Shown piece after piece: positions 1 to 7,131 of a stretch of DNA of 16,272 nt. Each line of letters starts with the position of its first letter. Positions within the stretch are counted from its first letter, which is position 1. A model generated the notes under the pieces. The model was not told the DNA's origin and made no database searches. It worked only from the letters and a program-made list of their open reading frames with translations. Made by a program: the position numbers and the translations under genes. Source of the DNA: Arthrobacter sp. (GTDB lineage: Bacteria > Actinomycetota > Actinomycetes > Actinomycetales > Micrococcaceae); NCBI GenBank assembly GCA_031178585.1, contig JAPSIT010000032.1:1-16272 (forward strand), read 5' to 3'.

Positions 1-2030
1 GCCCAGGCGGCGCTCCCGGAACCGGCGGTCCCGGTGGTGGCGGCGGCGCTCCGGCCGGCGGCGGTTTCGGCAAGGGCGGCCGCGGCCGCGGCGGTACCCA
101 GGGTGCCTTCGGCAAGGGCGGCGCAGGTCGCGGCAAACAGCGCAAGTCGAAGCGCGCAAAGCGCCAGGAGCTCGAGCAGATGAGCGCCCCGTCGCTGGGT
201 GGCGTGAGCGTACCCCGTGGCGACGGCAACACCGTTATCCGGCTTCGCCGTGGCTCGTCCATCACGGACTTCGCCGACAAGATCGAGGCGAACCCCGCAG
301 CGCTGGTGACCGTGCTCTTCCACCTCGGTGAAATGGCAACGGCAACCCAGTCGCTGGACGAAGACACCTTCGCCCTGCTGGGCGAGGAGCTTGGCTACAA
401 GCTGCAGGTCGTTTCGCCTGAGGACGAGGAGCGCGAGCTGCTCAGCACCTTCGATATCGACGTCGAAGCCGAACTTGAGGCTGAAGGCGACGAAGAGCTT
501 GAGGCACGTCCTCCGGTTGTCACCGTGATGGGTCACGTTGACCACGGTAAGACCCGCCTGCTGGATGCCATCCGCAACTCCGACGTCGTCGCAGGCGAGC
601 ACGGCGGCATCACGCAGCACATTGGTGCCTACCAGATCAGCCACGAGCATGAAGGCGCACTGCGCGACATCACCTTCATTGATACCCCGGGCCACGAAGC
701 GTTCACCGCCATGCGTGCCCGTGGTGCGAAGGTCACCGACATCGCCATCCTGGTGGTCGCAGCGGACGACGGCGTCATGCCTCAGACCGTTGAAGCGCTC
801 AACCACGCCCAGGCGGCCAACGTGCCGATCGTCGTGGCCGTGAACAAGATCGACAAGGAAGGCGCCAACCCTGACAAGGTCAAGGGCCAGTTGACCGAGT
901 ACGGGCTCGTTCCGGAAGAATACGGCGGCGACACCATGTTCGTTGAGGTTTCTGCCCGCCAGAACCTCAACATCAACGAGCTGATCGATGCTGTGCTGCT
1001 GACCGCCGACGCCGCGCTGGACCTCCGTGCCAACCCGGACAAGGCCGCCCGCGGTATCGCCATCGAAGCGAACCTGGACAAGGGCCGTGGTTCCGTTGCC
1101 ACCGTCCTGGTGCAGTCCGGTACCCTGGCCGTCGGTGACACGATCGTGGCCGGCACGGCCCACGGCCGCGTCCGCGCCATGTTCGACGAAGACGGCGAAG
1201 CCCTCGACGTTGCACTGCCGTCCCGCCCGGTCCAGGTCCTCGGACTGTCCAACGTGCCGCGCGCCGGTGACACCTTCCTGGTGACCTCCGACGAGCGCAC
1301 GGCCCGCCAGATCGCCGAAAAGCGTGAAGCCGCTGACCGCAACGCTCAGCTCGCCAAGCGCCGCAAGCGCATCAGCCTGGAAGACTTCGACCAGGCCGTC
1401 GCCGAAGGCAAGATCGACACCCTCAACCTCATCCTCAAGGGTGACGTGTCCGGTGCCGTGGAAGCCCTCGAAGACGCGCTGCTCAAGATCGACGTCGGCG
1501 AAGGCGTCCAGCTCCGCGTCATCCACCGCGGTGTCGGTGCGATCACGCAGAACGACGTCAACCTGGCAACGGTCGACAGCGCTGTCATCATCGGCTTCAA
1601 CGTCAAGCCTGCCGAGCGGGTTGCCGAACTGGCAGACCGCGAAGGCGTGGACATGCGCTTCTACTCCGTCATCTACGCAGCAATCGATGACATCGAGCTG
1701 GCCCTCAAGGGCATGCTCAAGCCGGAGTACGAGGAAGTCCAGCTGGGCACGGCCGAGGTCCGTGAAGTGTTCCGCTCCTCCAAGTTCGGCAACATTGCAG
1801 GTTCCATCGTTCGCTCCGGCATCATCCGGCGCAACGCGAAGGCCCGCATCAGCCGCAACGGCAAGGTCATCGGCGACAACCTCACGGTCGAGACGCTCAA
1901 GCGCTTCAAGGACGACGCCACCGAGGTCCGCACGGACTTCGAGTGCGGTATCGGCCTTGGTTCGTACAACGACATCACCGAAGGCGACATCATCGAGACC
2001 TTCGAGATGCGCGAGAAGCCGCGCGTCTAG
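1..2030 (+). CDS. infB: Translation initiation factor IF-2 (5' truncated by window)
   Basis: IF-2 is the GTPase that brings initiator fMet-tRNA to the 30S subunit and promotes 50S joining. The reading frame is already open at base 3, so the ATG at 180 is internal. Bases 3-179 encode a low-complexity Gly/Arg/Lys stretch (repeats of FGKGG and GRG, then [15 protein letters not shown]), the usual actinobacterial IF-2 N-terminal extension. After it come the IF2_N region and the G domain: G1 GHVDHGKT at 531-554, switch [11 protein letters not shown] near 603, G3 DTPGHE at 681-698, G4 NKID at 843-854 and an SAR G5 near 951. Domains II, III and the fMet-tRNA-binding C2 domain (C-terminal part with [15 protein letters not shown]) follow to the TAG at 2028. 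No frameshift is seen. rbfA lies 117 bp downstream on the same strand, the usual order. Identification is firm; only the start is outside the window. Confidence 0.98.
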   Translation, partial: PGGAPGTGGPGGGGGAPAGGGFGKGGRGRGGTQGAFGKGGAGRGKQRKSKRAKRQELEQMSAPSLGGVSVPRGDGNTVIRLRRGSSITDFADKIEANPAALVTVLFHLGEMATATQSLDEDTFALLGEELGYKLQVVSPEDEERELLSTFDIDVEAELEAEGDEELEARPPVVTVMGHVDHGKTRLLDAIRNSDVVAGEHGGITQHIGAYQISHEHEGALRDITFIDTPGHEAFTAMRARGAKVTDIAILVVAADDGVMPQTVEALNHAQAANVPIVVAVNKIDKEGANPDKVKGQLTEYGLVPEEYGGDTMFVEVSARQNLNINELIDAVLLTADAALDLRANPDKAARGIAIEANLDKGRGSVATVLVQSGTLAVGDTIVAGTAHGRVRAMFDEDGEALDVALPSRPVQVLGLSNVPRAGDTFLVTSDERTARQIAEKREAADRNAQLAKRRKRISLEDFDQAVAEGKIDTLNLILKGDVSGAVEALEDALLKIDVGEGVQLRVIHRGVGAITQNDVNLATVDSAVIIGFNVKPAERVAELADREGVDMRFYSVIYAAIDDIELALKGMLKPEYEEVQLGTAEVREVFRSSKFGNIAGSIVRSGIIRRNAKARISRNGKVIGDNLTVETLKRFKDDATEVRTDFECGIGLGSYNDITEGDIIETFEMREKPRV

Positions 2031-2051
2031 GTTGGTCTAGCTGTTTCAAAG

Positions 2052-2087
2052 GTGCGGGGCCGCTGGATTTTTCCGGCGGCCCCGCAC
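2052..2087 (+). terminator. Strong hairpin after infB (terminator or attenuator)
   Basis: A perfect 12-bp stem (GTGCGGGGCCGC at 2052-2063 with GCGGCCCCGCAC at 2076-2087) can be extended inwards by three more pairs, leaving the hexaloop ATTTTT. It begins 22 nt after the infB stop. The 3' side has no U-run, so it is either a U-poor actinobacterial terminator, a partial attenuator in front of rbfA, or a processing site. Sequence alone cannot decide between these. Confidence 0.65.
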
Positions 2088-2100
2088 TGAATCGTGCAAC

Positions 2101-2117
2101 GCGGCCCATCAGGCCGC
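2101..2117 (+). other. Second short hairpin upstream of rbfA
   Basis: A perfect 6-bp inverted repeat, GCGGCC (2101-2106) and GGCCGC (2112-2117), closes a 5-nt CATCA loop. It sits 13 nt after the larger hairpin and 20 nt before the rbfA Shine-Dalgarno. It is too small to be a convincing terminator on its own, but it makes the infB-rbfA gap almost entirely structured. Confidence 0.4.
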
Positions 2118-2147
2118 CGTCGCACCCCAAACTTTTGAGGAGTAAAA

Positions 2148-2657
2148 ATGGCTGATCCGGCACGCGCTGCCAAGATGGCGCAGCGGATTAAGGTTGTTGT
2201 TGCAGAGGCCCTGGGCCGCAGGGTCAAGGATCCTCGGCTCGAGGGCATTACTGTCACTGATGCCCGGGTGACCAACGACCTGCAGCATGCCACCATCTAC
2301 TACACCGTGTTCGGTGACCAGGCTGTGCAGGCGGATGCCGCCAAGGGGCTGGAGAAGGCCAAGGGCGTACTGCGGCAGGAAGTTGGCCGCAACATCACCG
2401 CGCGGCTGACCCCCACGCTGGAGTTCGTGGCCGACCAGATTCCGGTGAACGCGTCCAACCTGGAGGAGCTGCTCCGGGAGGCCAAGAGGCGTGACGCCGA
2501 GGTGGCTGCTCTGGCCGAGAAAGCCAAGCACGCGGGCGACGCTGACCCCTACAAGACGGACGTCCAGCCTGACGTGGACCTCGACGACGACGATTTCGAC
2601 GAAGAGGACATCGAGTTCAGCCGTGCGGATGACCTCGACGAGGACCAGAGCAAGTAG
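2148..2657 (+). CDS. rbfA: Ribosome-binding factor A
   Basis: RbfA is a small KH-fold protein that binds the 30S subunit and assists late maturation of the 16S rRNA 5' end, notably in the cold. The 169-aa product shows the family pattern: RMAQRIK-like N-terminal helix (AKMAQRIKVVVAEALGRRVKDPRLEGITVTDARVTNDL), then the strand ATIYYTVFGD and a C-terminal helix with LRQEVGRNI and the P..EF motif (TPTLEFVADQ). It is longer than the E. coli protein (about 133 aa) because of a very acidic tail from about residue 138, rich in Asp/Glu and typical of high-GC Gram-positives. The ATG at 2148 has a good GAGGAG (2137-2142) five bases upstream. It follows infB on the same strand and faces the next gene tail to tail. 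Confidence 0.96.
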   Translation: MADPARAAKMAQRIKVVVAEALGRRVKDPRLEGITVTDARVTNDLQHATIYYTVFGDQAVQADAAKGLEKAKGVLRQEVGRNITARLTPTLEFVADQIPVNASNLEELLREAKRRDAEVAALAEKAKHAGDADPYKTDVQPDVDLDDDDFDEEDIEFSRADDLDEDQSK

Positions 2658-2683
2658 GCAGTAAACAGGCAGTGAACAGAATG

Positions 2684-2713
2684 GCGCGGCCGGACCGAAG
2701 GGTCCGGCCGCGC
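2684..2713. terminator. Bidirectional terminator between rbfA and the ScyD-like gene
   Basis: A perfect 13-bp stem (GCGCGGCCGGACC at 2684-2696 with its complement at 2701-2713) closes a GAAG tetraloop and is followed on the plus strand by TATTTTC. It starts 27 nt after the rbfA stop and lies 43 nt beyond the stop of the convergent minus-strand gene, so it can serve both transcripts. The plus strand has the better U-tract. Confidence 0.85.
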
Positions 2714-2755
2714 TATTTTCATCTGCTGAAGGCTTGGCAGTCCTTCTTGCGGCGG

Positions 2756-3877
2756 TTAGTCGTCCCGGTGACCGGTCAGGGGCATGGAGACAACGCGCCC
2801 GTCCGGGGCCTTCTTCGGTTCAGGCAGCGCATTCACCGTGGCGTAGAGGGTATCGCCCCTGAGGTCGACGTCGGCAGCCAGCTTTGCCGAGAGCAGCACC
2901 CGCTGTTTGCGGTCGTCGTCGTCGATCCTGAGTACGCCCTTTCCGAAGAGGGAAGCGACGTAGACGTTGCCGTCGGCGTCGGTCTCAATGCCGGTGGGTG
3001 ACATTACCCGGTCCGCGAACAGCCTCACCTTCCCGGTGTGCGGGTTGACCCGGAACACGGCCCCGCGGGCGCCGAGGGCAGGATCCTCAGGACCGCCGGG
3101 GAGCGAGGACACATACAGCCAGCCGTCCGGGCCGACGGTGACGTCGGTCGGCACCGACTCGAATCTGTAGGTGTGCCCCACGATGCAGGCGGGCATCTTC
3201 AAGGCAGCCGCCTGGGCCGCGGTGACGCTGTGTGGGCGTGCCGGCAGCACGGCGACGGTTTTGGTCTTGCCGGACTTCACATCGACGGACACTATGCTGT
3301 TGGCGCCGGCGTCAGCCACGTACACCTTCGTGCCTGCAACTTCGATGCCGTACGGGTGGGAATCGACGTCGCCCTTGTAAGAGACAGGCACGTCCTTCGG
3401 CAGGTGCGCGGCGCAGGCCGCCGGCAGGTTGCGGAAGCCATACTGGACGCCGCCGTCGGCGTTTTCTTTCTTCTCCAGGGCAGCCAGATCACCAAACATG
3501 CGGTGCTTGCCTTTGGGATCGATGCTGTGGATGTGCCCGGCCAATGGCCGGGGATCCATAGGACCGGCCCCTTGGCTGGCGGCGAAGAAGGTGCTGCCCT
3601 CCTGCCGGTCAGAGCCGGCCACATCCCATGCAGCATTTTCGTAGACTACAGACCGGGCTCCGTTCTTGGCGATCCGCACCAGGCGGCCCGCGAACTCTTC
3701 GCTGACCAGAACCGAACGGTCGTACCCGACACTGAGGTGCAGGGGAGCAACCAGGCCTTTCGCAAGCACTTTCTGCGCGGCGGGCTGGGGAGCCTGGGCG
3801 GCCTGGGTGGCCGGGGCGGAAGAAAAGATGGTGGCTGTGGCGGCAAGAATGGCCAGGACTGCTGGTTTGTTTTTCAT
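2756..3877 (-). CDS. Secreted ScyD/ScyE-family beta-propeller protein
   Basis: The 373-aa product starts with a Sec-type signal peptide (MKNKPAVLAILAATATIFSS, then a small-residue stretch with likely AxA cleavage near residue 25-28). The rest shows recurring propeller-type strands: HPYGIEVAGTKVYVADAGANSIVSVD, PTDVTVGPDGWLYVSSLPGGPED and PTGIETDADGNVYVASLFGKGVLRI. This pattern matches the ScyD/ScyE family, named after scytonemin-cluster proteins of cyanobacteria. In actinobacteria its role is not established, and no scytonemin genes are present here. It is probably an extracytoplasmic binding or structural protein. The ATG at 3877 was chosen because GGAGA lies six bases upstream and the signal peptide follows directly; the open frame extends further upstream but without merit. 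A promoter is visible at 3958-3987. Confidence 0.85.
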   Translation of the reverse strand: MKNKPAVLAILAATATIFSSAPATQAAQAPQPAAQKVLAKGLVAPLHLSVGYDRSVLVSEEFAGRLVRIAKNGARSVVYENAAWDVAGSDRQEGSTFFAASQGAGPMDPRPLAGHIHSIDPKGKHRMFGDLAALEKKENADGGVQYGFRNLPAACAAHLPKDVPVSYKGDVDSHPYGIEVAGTKVYVADAGANSIVSVDVKSGKTKTVAVLPARPHSVTAAQAAALKMPACIVGHTYRFESVPTDVTVGPDGWLYVSSLPGGPEDPALGARGAVFRVNPHTGKVRLFADRVMSPTGIETDADGNVYVASLFGKGVLRIDDDDRKQRVLLSAKLAADVDLRGDTLYATVNALPEPKKAPDGRVVSMPLTGHRDD

Positions 3878-3957
3878 GCTGTCTCCAATGTCAATGGTGA
3901 TCATCCAGAGCATTGAGACCTGTTTGTTGGCCCGAGATGGGTTCCCCCGTCGCGCGC

Positions 3958-3987
3958 ATTTTAGTCCCGCAAATTCGAGCCTGTCGA
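3958..3987 (-). promoter_or_regulatory. Candidate promoter of the ScyD-like gene
   Basis: On the minus strand a -35 box TCGACA (3987-3982, five of six matches to TTGACA) is followed after 18 nt by a -10 box TAAAAT (3963-3958, five of six matches to TATAAT). Transcription would begin near 3951, giving a leader of about 70 nt that contains the GGAGA ribosome site. The call rests on consensus matching only. Confidence 0.55.
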
Positions 3988-4062
3988 TGGCCGAAACCAA
4001 GTTTGCTGGCCGCCGGAACCACTTCGGGTTCCATTGGCTCCGGCAGACGGCATCCTTCTGAC

Positions 4063-4068
4063 TATGAT
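4063..4068 (+). promoter_or_regulatory. -10 box placing guaD on a leaderless mRNA
   Basis: TATGAT, five of six matches to the sigma-70/SigA -10 consensus, ends six bases before the guaD ATG. The predicted transcription start therefore falls on, or next to, the A of the start codon. There is no Shine-Dalgarno-like sequence between the box and the ATG. No good -35 is visible at 16-19 nt spacing, which is common in actinobacteria. Confidence 0.55.
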
Positions 4069-4074
4069 CAGAGC

Positions 4075-4560
4075 ATGCCTGGCACACCAACTGACGCAGA
4101 CGTCCTCGAGTACCTGACCGAGGCCGTGGCCTTGGCCGAACGGAACGTGGCTGCCGGCGGCGGGCCCTTCGGCGCGCTCGTGGTCACAGCCGACGGCGCT
4201 GTGCATGGGGGCGTCAACCGGGTCACCCGGGACAACGACCCCACGGCGCACGCCGAAGTGGTTGCGATCCGCACGGCGGCCGCCGAATCGGGGAACTTCG
4301 ACCTCAGCGGCGCGGTGCTCTACGCCAGCTGCGAGCCGTGCCCCTTGTGCCTGGCGGCAGCCCTGTGGGCGCGGATTGACCGCGTTTTCTTCGCCGCAGA
4401 CCGCCACGGGGCAGCTGCGGCAGGGTTTGACGACGCCGTGTTCTACGAGTATTTCGGCGGTACGCGTCCGGAACTGTTGCCGGTAACCCAAACCGTTGTC
4501 CCGACGTCGGGCACGCCCTTTGATGCCTGGCGCAGCTATGCGGCGCGTACCGACTACTGA
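4075..4560 (+). CDS. guaD: Guanine deaminase, cytidine deaminase-like fold
   Basis: The 161-aa protein belongs to the small zinc-dependent (CDA-fold) guanine deaminases and is expected to hydrolyse guanine to xanthine and ammonia in the cytoplasm. The zinc site is complete: HAE at residues 59-61 (ligand His59, proton-shuttle Glu61) and the ligands Cys86 and Cys89 in SCEPCPLC. The C-terminal features GFDDAVFYEYF and TPFDAWRSYAARTDY closely resemble those of B. subtilis GuaD as I recall it, which favours guanine deaminase over tRNA adenosine deaminase or cytosine deaminase. The start at 4075 gives the family length; an upstream in-frame ATG at 3913 would add a non-homologous stretch across the divergent promoter region. 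It is divergent from the ScyD-like gene and convergent with the aminotransferase. Purine specificity remains an inference. Confidence 0.9.
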   Translation: MPGTPTDADVLEYLTEAVALAERNVAAGGGPFGALVVTADGAVHGGVNRVTRDNDPTAHAEVVAIRTAAAESGNFDLSGAVLYASCEPCPLCLAAALWARIDRVFFAADRHGAAAAGFDDAVFYEYFGGTRPELLPVTQTVVPTSGTPFDAWRSYAARTDY

Positions 4561-4583
4561 TCTGGACTGGATCAGCCCTCGCC

Positions 4584-4618
4584 GGGGCTAGGCCCGCGCA
4601 GGCAGCCGGCCTAGCCCC
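4584..4618. terminator. Inverted repeat at the guaD/aminotransferase convergent junction
   Basis: An exact 11-bp inverted repeat (GGGGCTAGGCC at 4584-4594, GGCCTAGCCCC at 4608-4618) with a 13-nt loop starts 24 nt after the guaD stop. It includes the stop codon (4588-4590) and last codons of the minus-strand aminotransferase. It probably ends the guaD transcript; for the aminotransferase it would form only as its 3' end is translated. There is no clear U-run. Confidence 0.55.
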
Positions 4619-5742
4619 TCCACAAGATCTTCCTCGCTGCCGCACAACGCAATCCGGATCCAGCCCTCACCGATGGACCCGAAAGCGGTCCCCGGGGCAA
4701 CAGAGACGCCGGATTCCGCAAGGAATGTGTGCACCCAGCTCCGCACGTCCCCTCCGCTTACATGCGACACGTCCGCCCACAGGTAGAACGCGCCCTGGGC
4801 CGAGAGAAACGGTATGCCCTTGGAACGGAGGATGGCCGATGCGGCGTCCCGGTTCACCCGGTAGTGCCGGCGGGCGTCCACCACGTAGTCCTGGGGGCCG
4901 GTCAAGGCCGCCAGTGCGCTGTACTGCGACGGTGAAGCCACGCAGGAGACGATGGCCTCCATGACTTTGTTCATCTGTTGCTCGAGTCCCGGCGGGCAGA
5001 TGAGTGCACCGATCCGCAGCCCCGTGAGGCCATAGGTCTTGGACAGGGTCAGGGAGGTGAAGATCCGGGCCTCGCCGGGGACGCTGCTGTCGAAGCGCGC
5101 CGCGCTCACGTGGGGGACGTCGTAGGTGAACGCCTCGTAGCATTCGTCGGAGATGATCCAGAGGTCGTGCCGCCTGGCGAGGTCCACCAGCTGCCGCGTC
5201 ACGTCCTCGCTGAGAACCGCCCCGAGAGGGTTCGACGGCGAGTTGATTATCAGGACGCGGGTCCGATCCGTGACCAGCGCTTCAACGTCCTCGATCCGGG
5301 GCTGGAAGTCGTACTCCGGGTAGAGGGGATACCGCACAGGGACCGCATGCAGAAGCCGGCTTGTCATGGCAAACGTGGGGTATCCGGGGTTGGGGATCAG
5401 GATTTCATCCCCGGGGCCGAGGAGGAGGCTCATCGCCAGGTGCAGCCCCTGCTGCGCGCCGGCAACCACGTACACGCGGTCGGCTCCGACGTCGGCCCCT
5501 GACTGCTCCCTGAACCTGTCGGCGAAGGCCTTGCGGAGGGCAGGAATCCCGGCGTTAGGTGTGTAGTTGGTCTCATCGCGGTCAAGGCATGACATCCCCG
5601 CCTCCAGGACGTGGCGCGGGAGGGGGAAGCCGGGTTCGCCGATACTCAGCACCAGCGCGCCGGGAGTGCGCCACGCCGCTTCGGTAATCTCGCGGATCTG
5701 ATTGGCGGGGACGTCAGGTACGTGCGGCGCAAGCTCAGGCAT
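4588..5742 (-). CDS. PLP-dependent class I/II aminotransferase
   Basis: This is a 384-aa fold-type I aminotransferase. The pocket residues are in place: NSPSNPLG with Asn171, SDECYE with Asp199, the Schiff-base lysine Lys235 in SLTLSKTYGLTGLRIG, Arg243 in the same motif, and a C-terminal Arg in GWIRIAL for the substrate carboxylate. The N-terminal part (LSIGEPGFPLP, TNYTPNAGIPALRKAFADR) is typical of aspartate/aromatic or alanine-type enzymes of subgroup I. Substrate cannot be told from sequence; a kynurenine or aromatic activity is possible given kynA-kynU 3 kb away but is unsupported. Two ATGs compete: 5742 (MPELAPH) fits a leaderless -10 box TAGGAT, while 5751 (MTVMPEL) adds three residues. 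Neither has a Shine-Dalgarno. The gene is divergent from truB and interrupts the usual rbfA-truB order. Confidence 0.92.
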   Translation of the reverse strand: MPELAPHVPDVPANQIREITEAAWRTPGALVLSIGEPGFPLPRHVLEAGMSCLDRDETNYTPNAGIPALRKAFADRFREQSGADVGADRVYVVAGAQQGLHLAMSLLLGPGDEILIPNPGYPTFAMTSRLLHAVPVRYPLYPEYDFQPRIEDVEALVTDRTRVLIINSPSNPLGAVLSEDVTRQLVDLARRHDLWIISDECYEAFTYDVPHVSAARFDSSVPGEARIFTSLTLSKTYGLTGLRIGALICPPGLEQQMNKVMEAIVSCVASPSQYSALAALTGPQDYVVDARRHYRVNRDAASAILRSKGIPFLSAQGAFYLWADVSHVSGGDVRSWVHTFLAESGVSVAPGTAFGSIGEGWIRIALCGSEEDLVEGLGRLPARA

Positions 5743-5749
5743 GACTGTC

Positions 5750-5755
5750 ATCCTA
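5750..5755 (-). promoter_or_regulatory. Possible -10 box for a leaderless aminotransferase mRNA
   Basis: On the minus strand TAGGAT ends seven bases before the ATG at 5742. It overlaps the alternative ATG at 5751, so if it is the real -10 box, translation must begin at 5742. No -35 is recognisable. Confidence 0.35.
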
Positions 5756-5825
5756 GTGCCGGAGGGCTCTGTGGTGGGGCTGCCGGGGGCTTCTTCGACG
5801 GAGAGGGAGGGCAGTGCCGCGCCGA

Positions 5826-5831
5826 TATACT
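5826..5831 (+). promoter_or_regulatory. -10 box placing truB on a leaderless mRNA
   Basis: TATACT, a four-of-six match including the key T1-A2-T6 positions, is followed by seven bases and then the GTG start of truB at 5839. The only Shine-Dalgarno-like run, GGGAGG at 5832-5837, is one base from the GTG and so too close to function in the normal way. A leaderless transcript explains the arrangement better. No -35 match is seen. Confidence 0.5.
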
Positions 5832-5838
5832 GGGAGGC

Positions 5839-6774
5839 GTGCTTTCTGGACTGGTAATAGTGGACAAGCCGCAGGGATGGACCAGCCATGATGTGGTTGG
5901 ACGGATGCGGCGGATCGCCGGTACCCGGAAAGTGGGCCATGCGGGAACGCTCGATCCCATGGCCACGGGGGTCCTTGTGCTCGGAATCAACAAGGCCACC
6001 CGGTTGCTCACCTACATCGTGGGAACGTCCAAGACGTATACCGCCACCATCCGGCTCGGCGAGTCCACCATCACCGACGACGCCGAAGGCGAGGTGGTGG
6101 CAACGGTGAGCGCCGCCGCCGTCACCGACGAGGACATCCATGCGGGTATCACAGCCCTGACGGGGGAGATCCAGCAGGTGCCCAGCAGCGTCAGCGCCAT
6201 CAAGGTCAACGGAGAACGCGCCTACGCCCGCGTTCGGTCCGGTGAAGCCGTGAAGCTTGCTGCAAGACCAGTGACCATCCACCGGTTCGATGTGCAGGAC
6301 ATCCGCAGGGAACGCGGCGGGGACGTGGTGGACCTCGATGTGACAGTGGAATGCTCGTCCGGAACCTATATCCGGGCCCTCGCTCGCGACCTGGGAACCT
6401 CCCTCGGCGTCGGGGGCCACCTGACGGCGCTGCGCCGCACCCACGTGGGGCCGTACACGCTTGATCAGGCACGGACGCTCGAGGAACTCGCCGAGGACCT
6501 CGAAGTGTTCGAGATGTCCCAGGCGGCCCGGGCGCTCATGCCCAACAGGGAACTCAGCCCGGAGGAAACCACGGAGATTTCGTTCGGCCGCCGCATCGCT
6601 GCAGGAGCCCCGGCCGGATCTGCTGACGCGGCCACGGCCGAGCGGCCTGCGGCGGCGTTTGCTCCCGACGGCTCCCTCGTGGCCCTGCTGGCCGACTCGG
6701 GCAACTTCGCCAAACCGGTACTCGTCTTCGCACCCGGCACCGGGCCCGGAGCTGGCAGCGGACAGGCCGAGTAG
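5839..6774 (+). CDS. truB: tRNA pseudouridine(55) synthase
   Basis: TruB isomerises U55 to pseudouridine in the T-loop of elongator tRNAs. The 311-aa product opens with GLVIVDKPQGWTSHDVV and carries the catalytic motif GHAGTLDPMATGVL at residues 33-46, with the nucleophile Asp39. Further family motifs are TKTY-like SKTYTATIRLGESTITDD, the PSSVSAIKVNGERAYARVRSGE segment and CSSGTYIRALARDLG. The C-terminal part (LMPNRELSPEETTEISFGRRI, followed by an Ala-rich loop and LVALLADSGNFAKPVLVF) matches the actinobacterial TruB C-terminal domain. GTG at 5839 was chosen because homologues start MLSGLVIVDKP and upstream codons overlap the divergent aminotransferase. It is followed after two bases by a membrane protein gene, suggesting an operon with the next two genes. 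Confidence 0.97.
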   Translation: MLSGLVIVDKPQGWTSHDVVGRMRRIAGTRKVGHAGTLDPMATGVLVLGINKATRLLTYIVGTSKTYTATIRLGESTITDDAEGEVVATVSAAAVTDEDIHAGITALTGEIQQVPSSVSAIKVNGERAYARVRSGEAVKLAARPVTIHRFDVQDIRRERGGDVVDLDVTVECSSGTYIRALARDLGTSLGVGGHLTALRRTHVGPYTLDQARTLEELAEDLEVFEMSQAARALMPNRELSPEETTEISFGRRIAAGAPAGSADAATAERPAAAFAPDGSLVALLADSGNFAKPVLVFAPGTGPGAGSGQAE

Positions 6775-6776
6775 CC

Positions 6777-7130
6777 TTGGACGCCTATTTCTACATCATC
6801 CTGGTGGTCGGGCTGCTGTCGACCCTCATCTGTACGGTGGCAGGGATCCTCAAAAAGGCACCGAATGACGTCACCATCCTGTCCGTGGCCGCGGTGGAAC
6901 TTGCGCTGCTGGTGTACCTCATCGGCTCGATCATCCGTGTCGTCGCGGGAGAGCCGATCGCGGGGGAGGCCTGGGAATTCTGGGGATACCTCGGCACCGC
7001 CCTGCTGCTGCCCGTTGCCGCGGTGTACTGGTCAATACTGGAACGCACCCGCTGGAGCAATTTTGTCCTTGCGGCCGTCGGGGTGACTGCCCTGGTCATG
7101 GCCGCCCGAATGAACCAAATCTGGTACTGA
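6777..7130 (+). CDS. Small four-helix membrane protein of unknown function
   Basis: The 117-aa product is almost wholly hydrophobic, with predicted membrane segments near residues 4-24, 34-56, 68-86 and 94-111, short loops and no recognisable catalytic motif. Between TM2 and TM3 is a short loop GEPIAGEAWEFWG. I do not recognise a characterised family. It starts with TTG two bases after the truB stop and has no strong Shine-Dalgarno, so it probably depends on translational coupling to truB. It is separated by one base from the next membrane protein, and the two may act together. The open frame, near-perfect fit between neighbours and membrane composition make it a real gene; function is unknown. 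Confidence 0.8.
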   Translation: MDAYFYIILVVGLLSTLICTVAGILKKAPNDVTILSVAAVELALLVYLIGSIIRVVAGEPIAGEAWEFWGYLGTALLLPVAAVYWSILERTRWSNFVLAAVGVTALVMAARMNQIWY

Positions 7131-7131
7131 C

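Noticed and set aside
1..179. Separate Gly-rich small gene or repeat element at the window start
   Set aside because: It is in frame with infB and matches the Gly/Arg-rich N-terminal extension usual for actinobacterial IF-2.
3913..4074. Longer N-terminus for guaD from the ATG at 3913
   Set aside because: It would cross the divergent promoter region and add residues unlike any GuaD. The -10 box at 4063 supports the ATG at 4075.
5752..6444. Upstream extension of the aminotransferase frame through truB
   Set aside because: The extension is antisense to truB and has no aminotransferase-like sequence. The conserved protein starts at 5742 or 5751.
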